Positions 29,697 through 36,977 of a stretch of DNA of 64,000 nt are shown in pieces. The stretch is from Paenibacillus alkaliterrae (GTDB taxonomy: Bacteria; Bacillota; Bacilli; Paenibacillales; Paenibacillaceae). The first letter of the stretch is position 1, and every line of letters starts with the position of its first letter. A program made the position numbers and the translations under genes. The stretch lies in assembly GCF_021532375.1 (NCBI RefSeq), contig NZ_JAKGAP010000041.1, forward strand, positions 1-64,000. The letters are read 5' to 3'. The notes below the pieces were generated by a model. That model did not search any database and had not been told where the DNA came from. It saw nothing but the letters and a program-made list of their open reading frames with translations.

Positions 29697-29802
29697 TCTA
29701 AAGCTTGACAGATTACAAAAGATAAACTAAATTTATAAAGAGGTTGTTTTCAAATACCAAATTGAACTCGGCCTACAAACTATATAGAAGTGGTGGATCA
29801 TT

Positions 29803-30360
29803 ATGCTTAAGATTAACTTACTAACTGATGGACAAAAGCAGGTAAGCTTAATCGGTAGACGGATAATGATACCGCTGAACCATTTAGTAATGAAGCAGAT
29901 CGTTGAGGCTCCGTACGGCACAGTGTTTGTTTACGATATGGAGCAAGTTGAAGGCATGAATGGTTCTGGAATTGATGAAGTTATCGTCAAGCCGTTAAAA
30001 TGGCTTCGACAAGAGTTTAAGACCCAGGATAAGTATCTGTATCTTATTAACTTAAGCGAAGAGGAAGACCATTTATACAACCTCAGGAAAACTCTGCGTG
30101 ACGAAGATGTTGTAGTAGTTGCTCAGAATGGGATATCGCTTGAAATTATCGGCGATCTTGGTGATGCTTCAAAAGAACTTCTTGAACTTACTTACAAGCA
30201 CAAGCAAGTCACCGCAAGGTTTGCTTCGGACACACTGGAGAAAAAACTTAATCTTGTAAGCACCCAACTCAACAAACTTCATGAGCAAAGGTTGCTGAAG
30301 CGCAAAGAGGAGCAGCTTGAAGAAGGCGGTAGACAATTTGTATATAGCAGTCTATTTTGA
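29803..30360 (+). CDS. STAS-like protein with C-terminal winged helix
   Basis: A 185-residue protein. Residues about 1-110 resemble a STAS-like fold (GTVFVYDMEQVEGMNGSGID, then YLYLINLSEEEDHLYNL). Residues about 125-185 look like a winged helix: VTARFASDTLEKKLNLVS, TQLNKLHEQRLLKR and GGRQFVYSSLF. This layout suggests a transcription factor or adaptor whose STAS part binds the ATPase domain of the preceding gene. ATG with a weak GTGG ribosome site, 106 bases downstream of that gene. The family name is not certain. Confidence 0.6.
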   Translation: MLKINLLTDGQKQVSLIGRRIMIPLNHLVMKQIVEAPYGTVFVYDMEQVEGMNGSGIDEVIVKPLKWLRQEFKTQDKYLYLINLSEEEDHLYNLRKTLRDEDVVVVAQNGISLEIIGDLGDASKELLELTYKHKQVTARFASDTLEKKLNLVSTQLNKLHEQRLLKRKEEQLEEGGRQFVYSSLF

Positions 30361-30485
30361 GGAGAGAGATCTCCTTTTTACAACAATGGACTTCAAATAA
30401 AGGATTGAAATCGATTAGATTCAATCCTTATCAATAAAGTCGATTTCAATTTCATATTTGAAAACGATGAGGGGAGGTGATTTAT

Positions 30486-30899
30486 GTGGGGTTGGCACCA
30501 AGGTTGATCTATAGATTTGCTATTCCATCGGTAGTGTTCTTGTTAATTGTAGTGCTGTTAATTCTTCCATTGGGGAAGTCGGCGTATAACTCATTCTTTG
30601 GCGATAAGGTAACAGTCGAATACAAAGCGAAAGTTGTTTCTATCGATGGAGGTAAGGCAACTATCGAGTGGAATGAGGATAAGATGGTTGTTCTTACCCA
30701 GGGAGATACATACGTTGCGCAAAATAAGTTAATCGAATTGAATAAGTACAAGAATGTGAAAATCGGTGATACATTCACTGTCGCGGTGACTGAGCCAGGA
30801 TTACTGAAAAAGAGTGTGGTTGAGGGACAACGCACAGTTGAAGTTAAGAGGCATAACATTAATTTCTTCAAGTCAATGTGGCGAAAACTGTTCGGATAG
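30486..30899 (+). CDS. Small single-pass membrane protein, unknown function
   Basis: A 137-residue protein with one N-terminal hydrophobic helix (about 10-30) and an extracytoplasmic or cytoplasmic beta-rich domain (KVVSIDGGKATIEWNEDKMV). It ends with a short basic/aromatic tail. GTG at 30486 is eight bases after GGAGG; the in-frame GTG at 30477 overlaps the ribosome site. It lies 125 bases after the STAS/winged-helix gene, in the same direction, and may belong to the same unit. I do not recognise the family. Confidence 0.6.
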   Translation: MGLAPRLIYRFAIPSVVFLLIVVLLILPLGKSAYNSFFGDKVTVEYKAKVVSIDGGKATIEWNEDKMVVLTQGDTYVAQNKLIELNKYKNVKIGDTFTVAVTEPGLLKKSVVEGQRTVEVKRHNINFFKSMWRKLFG

Positions 30900-31163
30900 G
30901 GTGACAGAGATATGTTAGATAAAATAGCAGCCCGCAAATTCCCTTGTCGGGAACCTACGGGCGTGTAGCACTTGACTGCAGCTCAAATGGAATTGAAAGC
31001 AAATTACTTTGAAGTGACAGACGAGCAACACCAAGCCTAAAAGTAAAGAGAAGGCTGACAAAGCGGGTTAGAAGCCAAGTTTATATTCAACTACGCGGCT
31101 CTGTGGCAGGGGGAGCTGCTTCATGACAAAAAAAGAATTATAAAATTGTGGGAGGGTTTTAAT

Positions 31164-31328
31164 ATGGCTAAAAACACAGGAAACGGATATCGCAAGGGAG
31201 CAGTAAATGATCGTTCCCAATTCCAAACTCCGAATGGGAATTGGGCAAAACGTGATGCTGACACAGGGCGTATCATGGATCAAAAGACATCCGGTGGAAC
31301 ATTTAAGGGTGTTCGTAAGGAGAAGTAA
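31164..31328 (+). CDS. Small conserved basic protein (MAKNTGNGYR type)
   Basis: A 54-residue basic protein starting MAKNTGNGYRKGAVNDRSQ and ending in GGTFKGVRKEK. This short pattern occurs widely in bacteria as a small conserved hypothetical, usually with TGRIMDQK in the middle as here. GGGAGGG precedes the ATG by about seven bases. The 264 bases before it hold only short frame fragments. It lies upstream of the ubiquitin-like operon with 456 bases between. Function unknown. Confidence 0.65.
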   Translation: MAKNTGNGYRKGAVNDRSQFQTPNGNWAKRDADTGRIMDQKTSGGTFKGVRKEK

Positions 31329-31533
31329 TTGTTCTATGGTCAAACCGTAAGAAGTAGTTCTATCTGACGTTACTTATGCAAAGCCTCCAGTTAAGTATAG
31401 TGAATAGTAACTCAAACCTCAAAAAACGAGCATATATAGGGCGATAAGAAGATAATATGTCTATATATAGTGTTTAAGCGCATACGTGGAGGGAATTAGG
31501 GGTTTTTGGCGGTATTCAACGAAAAATGGCGCT

Positions 31534-31589
31534 GTCCAAATTTTGGACTGGTAATATAGTTTTGGGGTACTGCCTATAGGTACCAAAAT
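31534..31589. promoter_or_regulatory. Palindromes upstream of the ubiquitin-like operon
   Basis: A perfect odd palindrome GTCCAAATTTTGGAC (31534-31548) is followed by an interrupted inverted repeat TTTTGGGGTAC...GTACCAAAA (31560-31588). Both lie in the 456-base gene-free stretch before the operon and could be operators. No regulator is assigned. Confidence 0.4.
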
Positions 31590-31784
31590 ATTGAGAGAGA
31601 GTCGGTGGTGCCTTTGTCTGTCAAACTGAGAGTAGAAACATGCCAGTGATTCTACTCTAGCAAATGTCGAAGAGTGTCGTAATTCTAAATCTTATGATTA
31701 ATATTTCTATAATTCTTATGTATTTCCTGCAAACATTCAAAATTATTTTGTGAACAAATTATGAACACGAGAGGGGTCATTTAA

Positions 31785-32102
31785 ATGACAGATCAATATA
31801 CACCAAACGAAGTAGAAGTAATCGATGTGGAGGCATATGCCAAAGCGGGCCAAGCAGTACCCACTGATGCAAAATACTACCGCATCAAAATCGATAAAGA
31901 GAAGTACACTGTCGATCATGCCGTCTTCACGGGGAGAGAAATACTCCTTGAGGCTGGCCTCACGCCAGTAAGCCAGTATCGCCTAGACATGAAGTTGAAG
32001 GGCGGTGGCACTAAAAAGATCGAGCTTGAGGATACGATCGATCTACGCGCTCCAGGTGTCGAGAAGTTCCTTACCCTGAAACTCGACCAGACGGAGGGCT
32101 AG
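31785..32102 (+). CDS. Ubiquitin-like protein (multi-ubiquitin family)
   Basis: A 105-residue protein. After a short acidic tail, residues about 25-100 read as a single beta-grasp domain (YYRIKIDKEKYTVDHAVFTG, REILLEAGL, YRLDMKLKGGG, FLTLKLDQ), matching the Multi_ubiq family of bacterial ubiquitin-like proteins. It ends in TEG, one glycine short of a classic GG end, so it may be used without trimming or after removal of a residue. AGAGGGG precedes the ATG. It is the first gene of a tightly packed operon with E2-like, E1/JAB and DUF6527-like genes, and is presumably the conjugated modifier. Targets are unknown. Confidence 0.85.
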   Translation: MTDQYTPNEVEVIDVEAYAKAGQAVPTDAKYYRIKIDKEKYTVDHAVFTGREILLEAGLTPVSQYRLDMKLKGGGTKKIELEDTIDLRAPGVEKFLTLKLDQTEG

Positions 32103-32104
32103 AT

Positions 32105-32512
32105 ATGCGGAGACAATTTACGCTTCCTGAAGAGGATATTGAACATCTGGATGCGCGTGGATTGTCATGGGAAACTGTGAATGAAGGAGGGCAACTATGG
32201 TTGCTCCTCCATGACTTCCCGATTCCTAATGGCTATAACCATGCTAATGCGTCTGTGGCAATATCCATACCGGCGCAATATCCGATTGAACAGCTCGATA
32301 TGATGTGGGTATATCCGGAACTTTCCCGGACGGATGGTCAGCTAATCGGAGCGTTAAGTCCACAGCTGATCGATCAAAAGAATTATCAACGCTGGTCGCG
32401 TCACCGAACAGCCGAATTTCCATGGCGACCTGGTGTGGACTCAATTATCACGCATCTGAGTCTCGTTGAAGATTGGCTGGAAAGAGAGTTCCAGAAGGTG
32501 GGAAAGATATGA
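32105..32512 (+). CDS. E2-like protein (prokaryotic E2 family E) without cysteine
   Basis: A 135-residue E2-fold protein. The pattern LLHDFPIPNGYN, AISIPAQYPIEQLDMMWV, YQRWSRHR and WRPGVDSIITHLSLVEDWL matches the bacterial E2_E family that accompanies multi-ubiquitin proteins. It contains no cysteine at all, so it cannot form the thioester of canonical E2 enzymes. An oxyester on a serine or threonine, or a non-catalytic role, must apply. ATG follows GGAGGG and begins two bases after the ubiquitin-like gene. Its stop overlaps the E1 start (ATGA). Confidence 0.82.
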   Translation: MRRQFTLPEEDIEHLDARGLSWETVNEGGQLWLLLHDFPIPNGYNHANASVAISIPAQYPIEQLDMMWVYPELSRTDGQLIGALSPQLIDQKNYQRWSRHRTAEFPWRPGVDSIITHLSLVEDWLEREFQKVGKI

Positions 32513-33909
32513 CAACCAAGCTAAGAATGTCAGGCCGCGATCATGCGGCCCTCTCTCGCCATCTATTCCCTGGAGACAACAAAGAGGCAGTCGCACTCGC
32601 TCTTTGTGGGGCACATAGCAGCGAAAGTGGGGTAATCATAACGGTTCACAAGATTTACCCAGTGCCGTATAGTATATGCGAGCGCGAGGAAGACAGAATT
32701 CAATGGCCAGCCGATTTTGCTGTAAATCTTCTCAATGAAGCCGCATCTAAGCAAATGCGTATTCTCAAGATTCATAGCCATCCATACGGCTACCCTGAAT
32801 TTTCGAGTACGGATGATGATTCGGACTATGCGTTCTTCCGTACAGCATCAGAGTGGCTTGATAACGAAAATCCAGGTGTTAGTGCGATCATGTTCCCTGA
32901 CCTTTCGATCCGAGCACGAGCTGTTAATGGTGAGGGGAGATTCTCCGATGTGGAGTCTGTACTGGTTGCCGGCTCAGACATTATGTTCTGGAAGCAACAA
33001 GGTTCCGAGGGACACATTCAAGGGTACGCAGAGCGTACAGCCCAAACTTTTGGTGAAGGTACGATTAGAATGCTTTCAGAGCTCTCCATAGGCGTTGTGG
33101 GCGTTTCCGGAACGGGTAGCCCAGTGGTCGAACTCCTGTATCGCACAGGAGTAGGTGAGCTGGTTCTAGTAGATGGAGACATCATAGAGGAACGTAATCT
33201 TAATCGGATTTTCAACTCTTCGATGCGCGATGCAGGGGAGCAAAAGGCCAAAGTATTCGTCGCTGAAGATGCGATTAAGCGTAGTGGGCTTCCTACGAAG
33301 GTCGTGCCTATAAACGATACTCTCTTCAACCCAGATGTGGTTAAAAGGCTGGCCCAATGTGATGTCATTTTCGGCTGCTTGGACTCTGTTGAAGGTCGTT
33401 CACTGTTGAATTCATTGAGTACCTACTACTGCATCCCTTATTTTGATTTGGGAATCGGATTAAAAGCAGATGGCATGGGTGGAATTAGCCAAGCCAGCGG
33501 GAATGCTCATTATTTGCAACCAGGTGGGTCCAGTTTGCTGTCTCGCAAAGTAGTGGTTCAAGAAAGGCTAGCGGCCGAGTCACTAAAAAGAACAAATCCT
33601 GCCGAATACGAGCGTCGTCGTGGCGAAGGCTACATTGCTGGAGTAAATGAAAACAGTCCGGCAGTAATCAGCATAAACACGTTAATTGCCGCGGTTGCAG
33701 TTAATGATTTCTTGGCAAGAATTCATCCATATCGTTCTTTTAAGAATGATGAATTAGCTGTGATTAGCATGGATTTGGTAAACGGTAGGATGATCAGTGA
33801 TACCCCCGATGGAGAGCCTTGCCCATTCTATTCTAGGTTTGTTGGTCGAGGCGACATCTCCCCGTTGCTGGGTAACCCTGGCCTTAGCAGAGAGGGGATT
33901 ATTGTTTGA
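32509..33909 (+). CDS. JAB peptidase-E1 (ThiF-like) fusion
   Basis: A 466-residue fusion. The N-terminal JAB/JAMM domain (about 10-150) has the complete metal motif HSHP, six residues, S, two residues, D (H89, H91, S99, D102), as in deubiquitinase-type isopeptidases. The ThiF/E1 adenylation domain (about 175-445) has the nucleotide loop GVVGVSGTG (196-204), VDGD (221-224) and NLNR. Where many E1s carry a catalytic cysteine after the crossover region, this protein has LQPGGSSLLSR (336-346) with serines only. It should adenylate the ubiquitin-like C-terminus, while JAB could trim or remove it. ATG at 32509 overlaps the E2 stop by four bases. Confidence 0.88.
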   Translation: MTTKLRMSGRDHAALSRHLFPGDNKEAVALALCGAHSSESGVIITVHKIYPVPYSICEREEDRIQWPADFAVNLLNEAASKQMRILKIHSHPYGYPEFSSTDDDSDYAFFRTASEWLDNENPGVSAIMFPDLSIRARAVNGEGRFSDVESVLVAGSDIMFWKQQGSEGHIQGYAERTAQTFGEGTIRMLSELSIGVVGVSGTGSPVVELLYRTGVGELVLVDGDIIEERNLNRIFNSSMRDAGEQKAKVFVAEDAIKRSGLPTKVVPINDTLFNPDVVKRLAQCDVIFGCLDSVEGRSLLNSLSTYYCIPYFDLGIGLKADGMGGISQASGNAHYLQPGGSSLLSRKVVVQERLAAESLKRTNPAEYERRRGEGYIAGVNENSPAVISINTLIAAVAVNDFLARIHPYRSFKNDELAVISMDLVNGRMISDTPDGEPCPFYSRFVGRGDISPLLGNPGLSREGIIV

Positions 33910-34241
33910 GTGCAATAACTCAATTTTTCAAGCGGTTATGGCGAACACTTTTTCCCGAGCAGCCTTATCTAACAGAGTTTTTAGAGGAGCTTCCCGATGT
34001 TCCTAGAGAAAAGGTGCTTTACATCCTTGGTGAGAACGGACATCTTTGGAGTGCAGCAATGATATGTCCTTGTGGTTGTAATGAGCTTCTTCAAATGAGC
34101 CTCCACCAAGAAGGTAGGCCAAGGTGGACGTTTACTTATAACCCGGATAAAACGGGGACTCTGCATCCTTCTGTGTGGCGAAAGGTTGGTTGCAAAAGTC
34201 ACTTTTTTTTCCGTAAAGGACGAATACATTGGAGTGAATAG
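33906..34241 (+). CDS. DUF6527-like metal-binding protein
   Basis: A 111-residue protein with a cysteine cluster MICPCGCNELL (about 52-62) and a later VGCKSHFFF, suggesting a bound metal. It resembles the DUF6527 family that accompanies bacterial multi-ubiquitin/E2/E1 operons. The TTG start lies in a four-base overlap with the E1 stop (TTGA), eight bases after AGGGG, so it is the last gene of the operon. Its role is not established. It could be a protease/hydrolase or an E3-like adaptor. Confidence 0.75.
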   Translation: MSAITQFFKRLWRTLFPEQPYLTEFLEELPDVPREKVLYILGENGHLWSAAMICPCGCNELLQMSLHQEGRPRWTFTYNPDKTGTLHPSVWRKVGCKSHFFFRKGRIHWSE

Positions 34242-34258
34242 GCCAGTATGTAAGGGGA

Positions 34259-34290
34259 GAGAGGCGCTCAGGTATGATGCGCCTTTCTGT
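34259..34290 (+). terminator. Probable terminator of the ubiquitin-like operon
   Basis: AGGCGC/GCGCCT arms with an 11-base loop followed by TTTCTGTTCT. Short stem, imperfect T-run. Confidence 0.5.
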
Positions 34291-34488
34291 TCTGGAAAAC
34301 AAGTGAACATACCGAGTTCAAAGTGGATTTTGTAGATTTACTCCCAATTACATTCAAGTGTAGCGGAATCTCAAGACCAGAACTTTTATAGATATCATGC
34401 AATATTTGCCTGACTAAATTATAGAATCTAGATTCAATACAGAACTTCTTGAGCAACTAAAGGGCTCAAATGTACCGTCGTTGTCTGA

Positions 34489-34560
34489 GGACAAGAACAT
34501 ATATGCATTAGAAACCGCGTAAATAGCATTTTTATTGCTTAAGGATATAAGTTCTTGTCC
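34489..34560 (+). promoter_or_regulatory. Long inverted repeat before the HslV-like gene
   Basis: GGACAAGAAC (34489-34498) is exactly complementary to GTTCTTGTCC (34551-34560). Pairing extends inward through TATAT with one mismatch, leaving a loop of about 40 bases. It sits in the 456 bases between the ubiquitin-like operon and the peptidase, and may be an operator pair or a structured leader. Confidence 0.45.
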
Positions 34561-34610
34561 AAACTCGAGAACAAAAACCAAATTTAATATGTAGGATTTT
34601 GGAGGGATTT

Positions 34611-34679
34611 ATGGCACAATTCCAAGTAAACCAAACACTGAAGACAGATAATGCTTTTATCATAGAAGGTGTAATCTAA
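34611..34679 (+). CDS. Possible 22-residue leader peptide or gene remnant
   Basis: GGAGGG lies six bases before an ATG that opens MAQFQVNQTLKTDNAFIIEG and stops two codons later, 18 bases before the peptidase start. It could be a leader peptide coupled to the peptidase or the 5' remnant of a longer gene. I do not recognise it. Confidence 0.35.
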   Translation: MAQFQVNQTLKTDNAFIIEGVI

Positions 34680-34697
34680 GATCGGGGAGAACACACA

Positions 34698-35369
34698 ATG
34701 ACAATGGTAATTGCCTATGCATGGCAAGATAAAGTCGTCATGATGGCAGACAGTAGGTCATCTAGAACGGATAAAAATGGGAATGTGATTGAGTTCGAAG
34801 ACGAAAATGAAAAAATCATGCCTGTCCGCAATCGCTTTTCTATTGGCCATGCCGGCTTAAGGAAGGCGTATCTAGGCAATGGTGAATATTTAGAAATGGG
34901 CGATGTTACAAATCATTGCTTAAAGATAAATGAAAGTACGCTCTCGAAACTAAACAGCAAGCAGCTCTTGGAAGGTATCGTAACGACTTGGAACAGAACA
35001 CTTAGTGAAAAGCTGCACCGAAATCCATTTAGTCTTGAGAATCGTTACTGTTTTGCATTGGGAAGTTTTGTTGAAAATGAAACTGGTGAACTAGAACCAA
35101 AAATTCATACCTATCAGTCGCATTTTAATGAATTTCAATTTGGTGGAAGAAAAGCAGTCATAGGCGACGATGCGGTATATGCTATCATAAAGCCTTACTA
35201 CGAAGAAGATACGGATAATTGGACTTTAGAAGAAACTATAGAATTCTATAAAAAAGGCTTTGTTGAGGTCATGAATCAAGTAGAAACTGTAGGCGGGCCA
35301 ATCGATATCTTCGTATTGGATACAAATCCTGAAAAGTCCTATTGGCTGGGGCGTAAACCAAATAGATAG
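34698..35369 (+). CDS. HslV/proteasome-like Ntn-hydrolase
   Basis: A 223-residue protein with the N-terminal-nucleophile pattern of HslV and proteasome beta subunits: M-T-MVIAYAWQDKVVMMADSR. After methionine removal the threonine is residue 1, and the aspartate of ADSR falls at 17, as in HslV. EKIMPVRNRFSIGHAGL supplies a lysine (mature 38) followed by the expected I-x-G-H-A-G strand. AVIGDDAVYAIIKPYYEE resembles the GSGGPYA helix. GGGGAG precedes the ATG by nine bases. No HslU/ARC/Mpa-type unfoldase is in the window. Its position just after the ubiquitin-like operon suggests linked proteolysis, but it has its own leader region and may be independent. Confidence 0.75.
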   Translation: MTMVIAYAWQDKVVMMADSRSSRTDKNGNVIEFEDENEKIMPVRNRFSIGHAGLRKAYLGNGEYLEMGDVTNHCLKINESTLSKLNSKQLLEGIVTTWNRTLSEKLHRNPFSLENRYCFALGSFVENETGELEPKIHTYQSHFNEFQFGGRKAVIGDDAVYAIIKPYYEEDTDNWTLEETIEFYKKGFVEVMNQVETVGGPIDIFVLDTNPEKSYWLGRKPNR

Positions 35370-35495
35370 TAGCACGTTGTCGTCGATATTGATAAAAATA
35401 CTTAAGATGCGACAAAGTGAAGTGATATCTTAGATATTCAACAGGTAACGTTAGTTCTATTAGACAACCACGACGAGGCTGCCGATTTTTTTTCC

Positions 35496-35569
35496 GGGGA
35501 ACGATACTTCAAAGATTCAGGGAGCAGTTTGCCGCCGCGGCAGCTGCTTCTTTTCATTGAACTAAAGGG
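35496..35569 (+). repeat. Dispersed palindromic repeat, copy A
   Basis: Contains GGGGAACGATA, then a GC-rich palindrome (GGGAGCAGTTTGCCGCCG..CAGCTGCTTC) and ends TTTTCATTGAACTAAAGGG. Shares layout with copies at 36816 and 43065. The surrounding 35370-35895 has no gene I can support. Confidence 0.6.
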
Positions 35570-35895
35570 CAGAAGCAATCTCTCCAAATGAAAAAGCTCT
35601 TTCAGTTCAACTCTAGTTACAATGCCCGACCCCAGCAATACATACCTGGGCAAGACCGCAATACTAGACCGTGGCATTAATAATTCAAAATTCCTGGCTC
35701 TAGGATTCAAATATCTACGTCCATTAAGTCATCCTAATGAGGTGTGCGGAGCAAGTGCTTTATACCCGTGAATATCGTAGATAGGATATCCCAATAACTT
35801 GACAGTGGTATCCTGACTATGTAAAGGTAAAAAAGGTCAGAACTAGTCGAAGTGGGCTATGAGATTTACCATCAGAAGGGTGGTGTGATCTAGAT

Positions 35896-36696
35896 ATGGA
35901 TTTTTCATTGGTAGGAGACATAACTGTAGAAATCAGTTCAGCACAAGTCAGTATTAAATATAATCAATGTATCAAAAATGCGATTGAGTATTTTAGTAAG
36001 GAAATAGGTCTGCCTATTGAAAAAATCAAGGTTCATATTGTCATGTCAAGGGATTATATTACTGACGTAAAAAAACGACACTTTAATCCAAGTGAAAAGG
36101 AAAACGGAAACACAAATGGTATATTTATACCAACTAATTTTCAAAATGAAGAAACTAGAAGGATAGGCAAACCTATTATTGTTGTAAACTTGACGAAGCT
36201 GGAGGGTATTGGTGTTTCTGTTACCACAATCGAATCCGTTATCGTTCATGAACTTATTCACTATTTCGATTACTGTATTACATACCCAACTGAGATTGTT
36301 GGCAAATATGGTGAAGCAGTAGAAGCTCCTTATGAAACAAAAGAATATTATATCTATGCATATTTCCAACAGCGTTCAGAATTTAGAGCAAAGTATTTTC
36401 AAGAAAAATATATGATTGTAGGATTGAATATTACAGAAGATTATATGTCAAAGAGGTTCACCCATATTGATACCTCGACAAATTCTAGTTTGAATTACAC
36501 ACTTAGTCACGCTAGAGCACAATTAGAAGTCTGGAAATCTAATCCCGTTACAAACCAGGCAGCCATGGAATATGTTGAAATGAAAGGGCTTGAAATTGAA
36601 GAGATTGAAAATAAAAATCGAATTAAAAATATAGCGCAACTTACAGATCTAAATGATTTTTTCGACTTTTGCGAGACAAGTATTAAAGTAGAATAG
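35896..36696 (+). CDS. Putative zinc metallopeptidase (HExxH)
   Basis: A 266-residue protein with IESVIVHELIHYFDY near 114-128: H-E-L-I-H is a zincin motif with its catalytic glutamate. QQRSEFRAKYF about 35 residues later could provide the third ligand (E). No signal peptide or membrane segment, so it is probably cytoplasmic. The N-terminal part (about 1-90) is alpha/beta with no known motif. ATG at 35896 has only a weak GGTGGTG site. It stands alone between two copies of the dispersed repeat, and its AT-rich composition suggests transfer. Substrate unknown. Confidence 0.6.
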   Translation: MDFSLVGDITVEISSAQVSIKYNQCIKNAIEYFSKEIGLPIEKIKVHIVMSRDYITDVKKRHFNPSEKENGNTNGIFIPTNFQNEETRRIGKPIIVVNLTKLEGIGVSVTTIESVIVHELIHYFDYCITYPTEIVGKYGEAVEAPYETKEYYIYAYFQQRSEFRAKYFQEKYMIVGLNITEDYMSKRFTHIDTSTNSSLNYTLSHARAQLEVWKSNPVTNQAAMEYVEMKGLEIEEIENKNRIKNIAQLTDLNDFFDFCETSIKVE

Positions 36697-36815
36697 CCTT
36701 ATTTGTTTAAATGTCAATTATTTCTTAGTTGTGTGGGGAAAAATAGCTTGGTAAAGAAAAACGGCAACCACAATTCTGTTTCCGTTATTCATTAATGTAT
36801 CAGGAGTAAACCATC

Positions 36816-36898
36816 CTAACTGGGAACGATAGTTGAACCAAACCAGGGAGTAGTTTGCCGCCGGCAGCTGCTCCCTTTCTTCATTAAGCTAAAGGGAG
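36816..36898 (+). repeat. Dispersed palindromic repeat, copy B
   Basis: Begins CTAACTGGGAACGATAG. Central hairpin GGGAGTAGTTTGCCGCCGG / CAGCTGCTCCC, ending TTCATTAAGCTAAAGGG. The clearest copy of the family. Confidence 0.7.
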
Positions 36899-36977
36899 TT
36901 TTACTTAACAAAACAAAATCAAAAGTTGTACAATAATCTTAATATGTAAATTACTTCGTAGATAGGTGAGGATATAC

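Noticed and set aside
30900..31150. Small peptides and hairpin GCCCGCAAATTCCC..GGGAACCTACGGGC
   Set aside because: Frames of 18-22 codons without conserved features; the hairpin lacks a T-run, so neither gene nor terminator is supported.
35438..35710. 90-codon leftward frame
   Set aside because: It runs over the dispersed repeat copy and lacks a ribosome site.
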